Part shown: positions 7,865 through 15,964 of the stretch, piece after piece
Position numbering within the stretch: position 1 is the stretch's first letter
Layout of the letters: every line of letters starts with the position of its first letter
Assembly: GCA_052034625.1 (NCBI GenBank)
Contig: JBPOII010000002.1
Coordinates: 62,001-126,000, forward strand
DNA length: 64,000 bases
From: JAVBLP01 sp052034625
GTDB taxonomy: Bacteria; Elusimicrobiota; Endomicrobiia; Endomicrobiales; Endomicrobiaceae
Reading direction: 5' to 3'
The notes under the pieces: generated by a model
What the model was told of the DNA's origin: nothing
Databases searched by the model: none
Seen by the model: the letters and a program-made list of their open reading frames with translations, nothing else
Made by a program: the position numbers and the translations under genes

Positions 7865-10267
7865 ATGAAAAAAGAGAAATTTTTAAATTTATTAAAAGAA
7901 AGAATTGTGATTATGGACGGAGCTACCGGAACGCAGCTCCAGAAAAAGAAATATCTTGATGATGTTGTGATACCCGAAGAGCTAAATATAAAGTTCCCTG
8001 AAAGAATTGAAGAAATATACTCTTCATATATTGATGCAGGTTCTGACATTATCCTTGCAAATACTTTCGGTGCAAACCCTATAAGGCTTAAACAGCACGG
8101 ACTTTTAGATAAAGCTGACGATATAATCAAAGCCGGAATAGACCTTATACGAAAAAATGCTAATGGTAAAGAAATAATTGCCGCCGGCGATATTTCTTCT
8201 ATTGGTGAATATATAGAACCGCTCGGCACACTATCTTTTGATGAGGTTTATGAAGCTTTTGCTTTTCAGACAAAACTTTTAAAAAAATACGGCGCTGATA
8301 TTATTGTCATTGAAACAATGACCGAAATTAAAGAACTTAAAGCCGCTATACTTGCCGCAAGGGATAATTTTGACGGACCTATAATTTCACAAATGACTTT
8401 TTCGCAAGACGGAATGAGTGTAACCGGTACGGATATTAAAAGTTTTATATCTATGGCTGAAAGTCTCGGCGTTGATGCAATAGGATTAAACTGTTCCGTT
8501 GGCGCTAAAGATCTTGCCGATATGGCAAAAATCTTGTGCGAAAACACAAATCTTCCGATATCTTTTAAACCTAATGCCGGAATGCCTGTGCTTATCAACA
8601 GGGAAACAGTTTTCCCGGGCACTGTTGAAGAGTTTATGGAAGCAAGTTTAAGGGCATACTCTTATGGCGTAAATATGTTTGGCGGATGCTGCGGAACAAA
8701 CCCCGACTATATAAAAGCTTTATATGCAGAATTTAAAAATAAAAAACCTATCAGACGCAATATAAAAGAAAAATTTTTCCTTTCTTCAAGAACTAAAGCT
8801 TTTGATATGAATGAAATTTCCCGACCGATAATAATAGGCGAAAGGATAAACCCGACAGGACGTAAAAAGTTCCAGGAAGAATTGATAAACGGCGTTTTCA
8901 CGCTTGTAAAAGATGAAGCCCGCTCACAAGAGGCGGCAGGAGCCAATCTTCTTGATGTTAATATGGGCGTTCCAAATACAGATGAAGTTAAACTTCTTAT
9001 AGAGGCGGTCAATCAAATACAGGAAATAGTGTCTATCCCTTTATGTATAGATTCCAGCAATCCTAAGGCGCTTGAACAGGCGGTAAAGAATTGTGCCGGT
9101 AAACCGCTCATAAATTCCGTAAACGGAGAGATTGAAAAACTTGAAGCTATAATGCCTATAGCAAAAAGATATGGATGTGCTTTAATAGCATTGACTACAG
9201 ATGATGAAGGTATACCGAAAACCGCTGAAGGCAGATTAAAAATAGCTGAAAAGATATTAAAATATGCCGATAAATACGGGATAGGAAGAAAAAACATAAT
9301 TTTTGATTATCTTGTTCTTTCGGTGAGCTCTTCCCCCGAACAAGTACATGAAACTTTAAATGCCATAAAAGAATCAAAAAAACTTTATCCTGAATGTAAA
9401 ATACTTCTTGGAGTTTCAAATATTTCTTTCGGTCTTCCTTCAAGACAGACTATCAATTCCACATTTTTAAAAATGGCACTTGAAGCCGGTTTAGACTTTG
9501 CTATTGTAAACCCGCATGAAGATTGGACAATAAATGATAATTTTGCAAAAAACTTGCTGGATAATAAAGATCCGGGTGCATTAAAGTATATGGAAGCTTT
9601 CGCTTCTTATAAAAAGCCGCTTCCGAAAGTTGAACAGGAAAAACTTCCTTTAGATAAACAGCTTTATTTTGCCGTACTTAACGGAAATAAAGAGTCCGTA
9701 CCGATGATATTGGAACAGATAATAAATACAGAAAAAGATCCTTTCAAAATTGTAAATGATAATGTTCTTGATGCACTAAATTTAGTGGGCGATAAATTTG
9801 CGGCTAAAGAATTTTTCCTGCCGCAAATAATAATGTCGGCAGAAGCCGCACAGACAGCTTTTGCAATAGTCAAAAAAACATTTAAAAAAGAAGCAAATGA
9901 TGCCGGAAAAGTCATTATGGCTACAGTTAAAGGCGATATGCACGATATAGGGAAAAATATTGTGGGTGCCGTGCTTGAAAGTTACGGTTTTGAAGTTATA
10001 GATATGGGCATCAATGTAGATTCTCAAGCTATTATAGATAAAGCTCAAGAAGTAAAACCGCTTGCCATAGGTCTTTCGGCTTTAATGACAACCACAATGC
10101 CTGAAATGGAAATTGTTGTAAAACTAAAGAATTCCGCTCATATACAACCTAAAATAGTCATAGGCGGCGCCGCCGTAACACGCAAATTTGCTGAAGAGAT
10201 AGGCGCTGATGCTTATGCCAAAGACGCTATGGACACTGCAAAGTATGTAAAATCTCTAAAAAAGTAA
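7865..10267 (+). CDS. metH: Cobalamin-dependent methionine synthase without reactivation domain
   Basis: This enzyme transfers a methyl group from methyltetrahydrofolate to homocysteine via cobalamin. Domains in order are homocysteine-binding barrel (about 1-290, zinc cysteines in GLNCSVG and in GGCCGTNP), pterin-binding barrel (about 315-575, with RINPTGRKKF), cobalamin cap (about 595-675) and B12-binding Rossmann domain (about 680-800). The B12 domain contains GDMHDIGKN (690-698), with His693 as lower cobalt ligand. The protein stops at 800 residues, roughly 400 short of Escherichia coli MetH. The missing activation module is encoded separately at 6053-6658. The start follows an extended -10 promoter with virtually no leader. 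Confidence 0.95.
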   Translation: MKKEKFLNLLKERIVIMDGATGTQLQKKKYLDDVVIPEELNIKFPERIEEIYSSYIDAGSDIILANTFGANPIRLKQHGLLDKADDIIKAGIDLIRKNANGKEIIAAGDISSIGEYIEPLGTLSFDEVYEAFAFQTKLLKKYGADIIVIETMTEIKELKAAILAARDNFDGPIISQMTFSQDGMSVTGTDIKSFISMAESLGVDAIGLNCSVGAKDLADMAKILCENTNLPISFKPNAGMPVLINRETVFPGTVEEFMEASLRAYSYGVNMFGGCCGTNPDYIKALYAEFKNKKPIRRNIKEKFFLSSRTKAFDMNEISRPIIIGERINPTGRKKFQEELINGVFTLVKDEARSQEAAGANLLDVNMGVPNTDEVKLLIEAVNQIQEIVSIPLCIDSSNPKALEQAVKNCAGKPLINSVNGEIEKLEAIMPIAKRYGCALIALTTDDEGIPKTAEGRLKIAEKILKYADKYGIGRKNIIFDYLVLSVSSSPEQVHETLNAIKESKKLYPECKILLGVSNISFGLPSRQTINSTFLKMALEAGLDFAIVNPHEDWTINDNFAKNLLDNKDPGALKYMEAFASYKKPLPKVEQEKLPLDKQLYFAVLNGNKESVPMILEQIINTEKDPFKIVNDNVLDALNLVGDKFAAKEFFLPQIIMSAEAAQTAFAIVKKTFKKEANDAGKVIMATVKGDMHDIGKNIVGAVLESYGFEVIDMGINVDSQAIIDKAQEVKPLAIGLSALMTTTMPEMEIVVKLKNSAHIQPKIVIGGAAVTRKFAEEIGADAYAKDAMDTAKYVKSLKK

Positions 10268-10300
10268 AAAACTCTTTTTACAAGGATCCGCCCTAAAACT

Positions 10301-10610
10301 TAAAGGCAGATGTTTCGATTACGCGGTTTTACCGCTCCACTCAACATGACAACTACGTTATCGCTTTTTTCTTTGTCATTCCCGAAATTCGTAATCAGGG
10401 ATTCATTTTGTCTTTTTGTCGTTGTCGTTTTCTTTTTAGTCATCCTGCGCAAGCAAAGGTTGTCGCAGGATCCATAGATTCTGTGATGACTTCGCCCAGC
10501 AGAATGACAGACCGCGGCTATTAACTGCTTTAAAGGCAGATGTTTCGACTTCGCGGTAAAACCGCTTCTCTCAACATGACAACTCTGCCGTTTTCTTTTG
10601 TCGTTGCCTT
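10301..10610 (+). repeat. Cluster of short dispersed palindromic repeats
   Basis: Two copies of the GGCAGATGTTTCG...TCAACATGAC type lie at about 10303-10351 and 10532-10582, with a GCGG/CCGC hairpin in each. A GTCATTCCCGAAATTCG type starts near 10375. A CATCCTGCGCAAGC...GCAGAATGACA type spans about 10440-10510. Start codons found here belong to the repeats, not to genes. Confidence 0.75.
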
Positions 10611-10786
10611 TATGCCGCCTCAGAAGCACAGTTTATGAACGGAAAGATTTTTCAGACGGCTTAATTCCTGTATGTTTGAAGCCTTTGAAAAAGGCAAGTT
10701 TCAGGAATTGGCTGGAAAATCTTGTAGTGAATGTGCTTCAGCGGCAGAGTTTTGCACACTTTTGATCGCTTGCAAAAGTGTGAAAG
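10611..10786 (+). repeat. Structured element, type I, plus-strand copy
   Basis: This 176-bp element folds as concentric helices. The clamp is GCCGC (10614-10618) with GCGGC (10741-10745). Inside it GAAGCAC (10623-10629) pairs with GTGCTTC (10733-10739), and AAGATTTTTCAG (10644-10655) pairs with CTGGAAAATCTT (10712-10723) with one wobble. Then AATTCCTG (10663-10670) pairs with CAGGAATT (10702-10709), and GCCTTT (10681-10686) pairs with AAAGGC (10690-10695). A terminal hairpin CACACTTTTG/CAAAAGTGTG closes the 3' side. The inverted copy at 13255-13430 has the same length and about three differences. A spurious reading frame starting at 10672 lies wholly inside the element. Confidence 0.85.
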
Positions 10787-10831
10787 GGTGCCCCTCACCC
10801 TACCCTCTCCCGCAAGGGGCGAGTATTCTTT

Positions 10832-11031
10832 TTGGGCTTGCATCCCAAACCTGCCTCACTTTTAGAAAGTGAGCAAATCGCCGCCTCGTTTGCATTCGCT
10901 TGTATTTTGAAAGCAAATTCGGAACTTGCGAAACAATATTAAAACAACTTAAATGTGAGTTTCGCTTCAAACACGCCGAATTTGTGAATCTTCCAAAATA
11001 CTGCACTCATAGACTCGCAAAAAGGGCGGCA
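10832..11031 (-). repeat. Structured element, type II, minus-strand truncated copy
   Basis: The clamp GCCGCC (10880-10885) pairs with GGCGGC (11025-11030). Nested inside, GTATTTTG (10902-10909) pairs with CAAAATAC (10994-11001), CAAATTCGG (10914-10922) with CCGAATTTG (10976-10984), and GCGAAAC (10928-10934) with GTTTCGC (10959-10965). Outside the clamp are a CTCACTTT/AAAGTGAG hairpin and a TTTGGG/CCCAAA hairpin. The last hairpins of complete type II copies are replaced here by a CCTCTCCCGCAAGGGGCGAG repeat at about 10789-10824. It abuts the type I element head to tail-end. Confidence 0.85.
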
Positions 11032-11079
11032 TAAACGGCAAAGACTAAACTGTTAAAAAACTATTAACTGCTGTTATTC

Positions 11080-11152
11080 GTCATCCTGCACAACCAACAG
11101 TTGTTGCAGGATCCATGGATTCTGCGATGGACTTCGTCCCCACAGAATGACA
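11080..11152 (+). repeat. Short dispersed palindromic repeat
   Basis: This copy reads CATCCTGCACAACC...GGATTCTGCGATGG...CAGAATGACA and contains two small hairpins. Related copies are near 10440, 35583 and 38461. The rest of 11032-11216 shows no gene. Confidence 0.7.
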
Positions 11153-11216
11153 TACTACCTTCTTCCTTATAGCAAAGAGTAAAAACATCTGATTACTTAT
11201 GAGCTTATAAAATACA

Positions 11217-11255
11217 TTGACAATCATCTATATATGTAGTAGTATACATATAGAT
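11217..11255 (+). promoter_or_regulatory. arsR-type promoter with overlapping operator palindrome
   Basis: TTGACA (11217-11222) is a consensus -35, with TAGTAT (11240-11245) at 17 bases as -10. An inverted repeat with 8-base arms, ATCTATAT (11226-11233) and ATATAGAT (11248-11255), overlaps the spacer and the -10. That placement suits autorepression by the ArsR protein encoded 26 bases downstream. Confidence 0.65.
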
Positions 11256-11281
11256 GGCTATCTATTTGAAAAGGAAAAAAC

Positions 11282-11578
11282 ATGGATCCCGCCGGTATTG
11301 CTTCGATATGTAAAGCTTTAAGCGACACAAACCGCTTGCAGATAATTGAAATCCTTGCAGGCTCTGATGAAAAATGTGCACGCGATATATTAGAAAAATT
11401 TAAGATCACTCAGCCTACGCTGTCTCATCATATGAAGATATTAGCTGAATGCGGATTAGTTAGCAGCAGAAAAGACGGAAAATGGAATCACTATTCCGTT
11501 AACAAAAAAACTTTGAAAGAATTTAGAAAATACATTAAGAACTTATGCCGTAATGAAGAAAAAAAATCAAAAAAATGA
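11282..11578 (+). CDS. ArsR/SmtB-family winged-helix transcriptional regulator
   Basis: This 98-residue repressor has the typical family length. The recognition helix is within KITQPTLSHHMKILAECGL (about 44-62), followed by the wing KDGKWNHYSV. Only one cysteine, in EKCARDIL, occurs at the alpha-3 position where As(III)-sensing members carry CVC, so the inducer is uncertain; non-metal effectors occur in this subgroup. AAAAGG precedes the ATG. A promoter-operator palindrome lies upstream. No metal pump, arsenate reductase or permease follows; the next gene is a lipoprotein of unknown function. The regulator may act only on itself or on distant targets. Confidence 0.85.
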   Translation: MDPAGIASICKALSDTNRLQIIEILAGSDEKCARDILEKFKITQPTLSHHMKILAECGLVSSRKDGKWNHYSVNKKTLKEFRKYIKNLCRNEEKKSKK

Positions 11579-11731
11579 TCCGGAATTTTATTCAAAAACA
11601 AACAGGCTTTGATATAAACACTCAAGAACTATATTAACTGCCGTTTGTTTACTTTTCATTAAACATATATAATATTAAGCGTTTTTGTAAGTTTTGCACT
11701 TTATCGCTTATTCTTTTTGGAGGAATATAAT

Positions 11732-12397
11732 ATGAAGAAATATTTTTTACTTTTATTTACAGCAGCTTTTTTATTTACAGGATGTTTTGCTGCAAAAGCA
11801 CCCGAAGCGGTTGAACAAATTACGGACGGCGGATATAAAGGAACTATAGATGATAAACACACATCTGTTATCATTGTAGGAGCTTATAATAACCTAGAGT
11901 TTGGCGAGATCAAGAAATTCAGGGAAGTTTTTGAGTGGGTAGACCAAAGCGGCAATACTTATACTATGGATTTTGCAGACGAAGGAAGCCCTATGTATAT
12001 ACAGGGAAGAAGCGATATTGTTTATATAGCTATCAGAGTTATGCCGGGCAAATATAGTTTAAGGTCTTTTATGATAAGATCTTATGATAAAGATAGTTAT
12101 ACTCTTTTAAATTTTAAGAACCGCTATAGAGCTAATTTTGAAATAGCCGATGAAGAAGTTATGTTCATCGGAATACTTAGAACCCATTATGATAAATACA
12201 AATCTGAAAATTTAAGTCCCGGCGGTACGGCAAAAATTAAGGTGAACTCTTATCTTGAAAATGGTAAAGATGACCTTTATAAAATAACCAATTTTTATGA
12301 TGCCATAACAAAGAGCAAAGTAAAAACCAATATTATGTATTGGAATGATACAAATCCTGAACAGATAGAAACTGTTATAATGACAAAAAACAACTAA
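11732..12397 (+). CDS. Predicted lipoprotein of unknown function
   Basis: This protein has about 221 residues with a lipoprotein signal peptide ending in the lipobox LFTGC at about residue 19. The body is beta-rich, with no family that I recognise. GGAGG at 11719-11723 fixes the ATG at 11732; an upstream TTG in the same frame lies over the ribosome binding site and is not a likely start. A 150-base gap with a possible promoter (TATAAT near 11670) separates it from arsR. Its last four bases overlap the end of the convergent nrdG gene. Membrane anchoring is inferred from the lipobox. Confidence 0.7.
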   Translation: MKKYFLLLFTAAFLFTGCFAAKAPEAVEQITDGGYKGTIDDKHTSVIIVGAYNNLEFGEIKKFREVFEWVDQSGNTYTMDFADEGSPMYIQGRSDIVYIAIRVMPGKYSLRSFMIRSYDKDSYTLLNFKNRYRANFEIADEEVMFIGILRTHYDKYKSENLSPGGTAKIKVNSYLENGKDDLYKITNFYDAITKSKVKTNIMYWNDTNPEQIETVIMTKNN

Positions 12398-12978
12398 TGT
12401 TTTTTGCGTTTTATACATTCCTGAACCACAAATTCTGATGAGCCTGCCAAAAAGCGGATATCTTTTATATCATTTTCATCAAGAATATCCGTATCGTATG
12501 TTGTTCTGAATTGATGAGGAAGAAGCGAAGATTTTATTATATTTATTGATTTTTCTATATCAGCAATATCCCCTTTGTAAAAAAGTCCGTATTTTTGCAA
12601 TGGGGCTTTTATATCCATAGCTATAAAATCTATAAGATTTTCAGCTATCAGAAGTTTTAATGTGTCAGGAGATGAGCCGTTGGTATCAATTTTTATAGCA
12701 TAACCCAAGGCTTTTATTTTTTTTGCAAATTCCGGCAGATCTGCATGAATTGTCGGCTCGCCGCCGGTTATTACAATACCTTTAAGTACACCTTGTCTTT
12801 TCTTTAGGAAATTAAAAAGATCTTCTTCACTTAAAACCTTTTCAAAAAGTTCCGGATAAACAAGCTGCGGATTATGACAGTATGGGCATTGCATATTACA
12901 CCCTTGAGTAAATATTACCGCAGCAGGTTTTCCCGGATAATCTATAAGTGATAATTTCTGTAAACCGCCTACTTTCAA
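12394..12978 (-). CDS. nrdG: Anaerobic ribonucleotide reductase activating protein (radical SAM)
   Basis: NrdG uses a [4Fe-4S] cluster and S-adenosylmethionine to make the glycyl radical on class III ribonucleotide reductase. The cluster motif CNMQCPYC places cysteines at 27, 31 and 34, followed by the GGEPT motif near 77. Length (194 aa) fits the family of short activases. The start codon is TTG at 12976-12978, one base after the stop of the preceding small glycyl-radical protein, so translation is likely coupled. Gene order nrdD, radical domain, nrdG matches one transcript under the cobalamin riboswitch. Confidence 0.9.
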   Translation of the reverse strand: MKVGGLQKLSLIDYPGKPAAVIFTQGCNMQCPYCHNPQLVYPELFEKVLSEEDLFNFLKKRQGVLKGIVITGGEPTIHADLPEFAKKIKALGYAIKIDTNGSSPDTLKLLIAENLIDFIAMDIKAPLQKYGLFYKGDIADIEKSINIIKSSLLPHQFRTTYDTDILDENDIKDIRFLAGSSEFVVQECIKRKKH

Positions 12979-12979
12979 T

Positions 12980-13159
12980 TTATTTGCAGGGAGAATAATT
13001 TTTTCTTATCTTAAACTCTTCTTTTTTCCCTTCATTCCATAAAGCTACAGGACGAAGATAGCCGACAACTCTTGAATAAACTTCACATTTTGTGCTTTCT
13101 ACATTTTCTTTTTCTGATTGAAGCTCTTCGATTTTTTCCTGAATTTCATTTTTTGTCAT
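12980..13159 (-). CDS. Detached glycyl-radical domain of class III ribonucleotide reductase (59 aa)
   Basis: The sequence CEVYSRVVGYLRPV followed by WNEGKKEEF is the C-terminal glycyl-radical segment that normally ends NrdD; the radical glycine is Gly33 in RVVGY. The NrdD encoded upstream (13493-15550) stops after its zinc motif and lacks this segment. The first 22 residues, EIQEKIEELQSEKENVE, look like a coiled coil and could dock onto a similar helix at the end of NrdD. The start is ATG at 13157-13159 with GGGAGAGG seven bases upstream. An open frame extending further upstream to 13369 is repeat sequence, not gene. It resembles in concept the spare domain YfiD of pyruvate formate-lyase. Confidence 0.8.
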   Translation of the reverse strand: MTKNEIQEKIEELQSEKENVESTKCEVYSRVVGYLRPVALWNEGKKEEFKIRKNYSPCK

Positions 13160-13254
13160 TTTTCCTCTCCCTTTTTTAAATTTTTTGTGTATTTTGCTGC
13201 TGCTTAATTTTTTATTTAACTTGGATTCCCGACTAAGGCACTCGGGATATATTG

Positions 13255-13430
13255 CTTTCACTCTTTTGCAAGCGATCAAAAGTGTGCAAAACTCTGCCGC
13301 TGAAGCACATTCACTGCAAGATTTTCCAGCCAATTCCTGAAACTTGCCTTTTTCAAAGGCTTCAAACATACAGGAATTAAGCCGTCTGAAAAATCTTTCC
13401 GTTCATAAACCGTGCTTCTGAGGCGGCATA
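13255..13430 (-). repeat. Structured element, type I, minus-strand copy
   Basis: This is a 176-bp copy of the type I element at 10611-10786, in opposite orientation, with about three base differences by eye. It fills most of the 333-base gap (13160-13492) between nrdD and its detached glycyl-radical domain gene. A GGATTCCCGAC...CTCGGGAT repeat at 13222-13249 lies on its right-hand side as transcribed. No further gene is visible in this gap. Confidence 0.85.
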
Positions 13431-13492
13431 AACGGCAAAAACAAAGACAACGACAAAGACAAAGACCAAACTACTAAATACTATTGTCTGCC

Positions 13493-15550
13493 TTACTTTG
13501 CATAAAGCATTTCTTCTAAGATTTTTATCTGTTTATCAAGATCTTCTATTCTTTCTTCTTTACATTTAGGACATTCAAAATGCTCGCCCTCAATATACCC
13601 GCATTTGGGGCATACGCTGAAAGTCGGCGTTATTGAAAAATACGGCAGACTATAATTTTCGCATACTGTTCTAATGAAACTTTTAAGACTTTCCGTATCT
13701 TTTACTCTTTCTCCCATAAACATATGCAATACCGTTCCGCCCGTATATTTTGTCTGCATATTGTCTTGCAGATCAAGATTTTCAAAAATATCATCAGTAT
13801 AATTTACAGGCAGCTGGCTGGAATTTGTATAAAATGGCGGGTTCCCATCGCCTTTTTTAGGATTGGCTGAAATTATATCCGGGAACTTTTTTGCATCAAG
13901 CCTTGCAAGCCTGTAAGAAGTACCTTCAGCCGGAGTGGCTTCAAGATTATAATTATTGTCTGTTTCTTCCTGATAAGAAATGAGAACTTCTCTCATAAAA
14001 TCAAGAACCTTTTCGCCGAAAAGTTTTCCTTTCGGAGTTCCTACATCTTCACCAAAAAGGTTCAGACATGCTTCGTTTAAACCTACTATGCCTATTGTGG
14101 AAAAATGGTTCTTCCAATATTCATTAAAACGCTCTTTAACGCTTCTCAAATAGAAGCTCATATATGGATAAAGATTGCCTGCTGTAAATCTTTCTATCAC
14201 GCTTCTTTTAATTTCAAGACTTTCTTTTGCTATATCCATATTAGCTTTAAGCCTTGCCAAAAAATCCGCTTCATTCTTTGCAAGATAGCCGATCCTTGGC
14301 AGATTTATTGTAACAACGCCTATTGAACCCGTAAGAGGCGCCGCACCGAAAAGTCCGCCGCCTCTTTTATTAAGTTCTCTATTATCAATCCTTAAACGGC
14401 AGCACATGCTTCTTGCATCTTCCGGCTTCATATCGGAATTGATGAAATTGGCAAAATAAGGTATCCCGTATTTTGCGGTAATATCCCACAAGGCCGAAAT
14501 ATTCTTATTATTCCAATCAAAATCTTTTGTGATATTGTATGTTGGTATAGGGAAAGTGAAAACTCTGCCTTTTGCATCGCCTTCAAGCATAAGCTCTAAA
14601 AATGCCTGATTGAGCATATCCATTTCAAGCTGGAAATCGCCGAACTTTTTATCCATAAGTTTTCCGCCGATTATTGCCGGCTGGTCTTTATAATGCGGAG
14701 CGACGGTCAAATCCATAGTTAAATTAGTGAAAGGCGTTTGGAAACCGACCCTTGTAGGCACATTAACATTGAATAAAAATTCTTGAAGGGCCTGTTTAAC
14801 TTCTTCATAAGAAAGCGCATCATAATAGATAAAAGGTGCAAGAAGTGTATCAAAATTTGAAAAAGCCTGAGCACCGGCGCTTTCGCCCTGCAATGTATAG
14901 AAAAAATTCACTATTTGACCGAGCGCCGTTCTAAAATGTTTTGCCGGTTTTGCTTCGGCTTTACCTGAAACGCCTTTAAAACCGTTAAGCAAAAGGTCTT
15001 GAAGGTCCCAGCCTACGCAATATGCACCAAGCAATCCGAGATCATGAATATGCAAATCCCCGTCAGAATGTGCTTTCCTTATATTTTCAGGATAGATCTT
15101 GTTCAGCCAATAAACTTTACTGATTTCAGAAGATATATAATTGTTAAGTCCCTGAAGTGAATAAGACATATTACTGTTCTCATTTACCTGCCAATCTATT
15201 TTTTTAAGGTATTGGTCAACAAGATCAACATTGAAAGCCGATGTTATCTCTCTTATTTTACTGCGTTGATCGCGGTACAAAATATAAGCTTTAGCTGTTT
15301 TCTTATAAACGGAAGCCAGCAGGACTTCTTCAACTATATCCTGAACTTCTTCAACTGTAGGTTTTCTGTCTTCAATAGTATCATGCAGAAGAGATAATGC
15401 TTTTATGGTAAGCTTGTCGGCTATATCCTGGCCGAACTCGCCGGTAGCTTTTCCGGCTTTGGCTATTGCCGCCGCTATTTTTTTAGGATCAAACTCTTCC
15501 CTTTTCCCGTCCCTTTTTACAATAGAACTGAAAAATTCTTCTTTTTCCAT
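13493..15550 (-). CDS. nrdD: Class III (anaerobic) ribonucleoside-triphosphate reductase, catalytic part lacking the glycyl-radical domain
   Basis: This enzyme reduces ribonucleotides to deoxyribonucleotides without oxygen. An ATP-cone is at about 8-97, then the ten-stranded barrel, with MCCRLRIDNREL near 390 and GLNEACLNLFG near 495 as active-site regions. A four-cysteine zinc motif at 647, 650, 660 and 663 (CPKC...CPKC) follows. The protein ends 22 residues later in a helix, KQIKILEEMLYAK, without the RVxGY glycyl-radical motif that NrdD must have. That motif is in the separate 59-residue protein at 12980-13159. AAGGAGAGG precedes the ATG. A cobalamin riboswitch and a terminator lie in its leader. 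Confidence 0.92.
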   Translation of the reverse strand: MEKEEFFSSIVKRDGKREEFDPKKIAAAIAKAGKATGEFGQDIADKLTIKALSLLHDTIEDRKPTVEEVQDIVEEVLLASVYKKTAKAYILYRDQRSKIREITSAFNVDLVDQYLKKIDWQVNENSNMSYSLQGLNNYISSEISKVYWLNKIYPENIRKAHSDGDLHIHDLGLLGAYCVGWDLQDLLLNGFKGVSGKAEAKPAKHFRTALGQIVNFFYTLQGESAGAQAFSNFDTLLAPFIYYDALSYEEVKQALQEFLFNVNVPTRVGFQTPFTNLTMDLTVAPHYKDQPAIIGGKLMDKKFGDFQLEMDMLNQAFLELMLEGDAKGRVFTFPIPTYNITKDFDWNNKNISALWDITAKYGIPYFANFINSDMKPEDARSMCCRLRIDNRELNKRGGGLFGAAPLTGSIGVVTINLPRIGYLAKNEADFLARLKANMDIAKESLEIKRSVIERFTAGNLYPYMSFYLRSVKERFNEYWKNHFSTIGIVGLNEACLNLFGEDVGTPKGKLFGEKVLDFMREVLISYQEETDNNYNLEATPAEGTSYRLARLDAKKFPDIISANPKKGDGNPPFYTNSSQLPVNYTDDIFENLDLQDNMQTKYTGGTVLHMFMGERVKDTESLKSFIRTVCENYSLPYFSITPTFSVCPKCGYIEGEHFECPKCKEERIEDLDKQIKILEEMLYAK

Positions 15551-15631
15551 AAACCTCTCCTTACATGATGATGTCTTTCATTTACTGCATTTAAAGGTAA
15601 GAGAATAACAGCGATAATTTTACCTGAAAAT

Positions 15632-15664
15632 AAAAAACGCCTCTTCCGCATAAACGGAGGAGGC
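15632..15664 (-). terminator. Regulatory terminator of the cobalamin riboswitch
   Basis: On the minus strand GCCTCCTCCG-TTTAT-GCGGAAGAGGC (stem 15639-15664) is followed by GTTTTTTA. It lies between the aptamer and the nrdD start, as an expression platform should. GAGG in the upstream linker could compete for the CCTC arm as antiterminator. Confidence 0.85.
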
Positions 15665-15740
15665 TGCACCCTGGTTTCTTAACCTCTTGCAAATATAAAA
15701 ATCTGAATCACTCCTCGGCAATTCATTTTTATATTATTTT

Positions 15741-15915
15741 TTCGGCAGGTCTTCTGGCTTGGGTTTAATATCCTACTTGCCGTGCCTTCCCGCCTGCAAA
15801 ATTATCAGGCAGTGGCTTTACAATATAAAACTGTTACGGCTTTCGTATGTCCCTTACAGCATCGGGAATGCTTCCGATTTTCACGGAATTTCCTATTAGG
15901 CTTTTTCAAGCACCG
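15741..15915 (-). promoter_or_regulatory. Cobalamin (B12) riboswitch aptamer upstream of nrdD
   Basis: Read on the minus strand, the conserved blocks occur in order. GCCTAATAGGAA lies near 15885-15902, then GGAAGC...CCCGATGCTGTAAGGG, GCCACTG, GGCACGGCAAGTAGGA, and the B12 box AGCCAGAAGACCTGCC at 15742-15757. The order and spacing are those of the adenosylcobalamin riboswitch family. Cobalamin binding should favour the terminator at 15632-15664 and lower expression of the B12-independent reductase. Confidence 0.93.
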
Positions 15916-15964
15916 AAAAAAGTACATCTATAGATTGTGTTTGTTTCTGCTGCAACTACAACAT

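Noticed and set aside
10300..10629. A 109-residue frame containing CHVERSGFTAKSKHLPLKQ-like text
   Set aside because: It is made entirely of short palindromic repeats that are also found in other intergenic gaps.
10672..10872. Open frames with GKSCSECASAAEFCTLLIACK and similar peptides (also at 12980-13369, 17353-17701, 38723-39043)
   Set aside because: They lie inside the structured repeat elements, have no ribosome binding site, recur in different frames, and arise from the hairpin sequences.
11717..11731. TTG start for the lipoprotein
   Set aside because: It would place the ribosome binding site inside the gene and put residues before the signal peptide.
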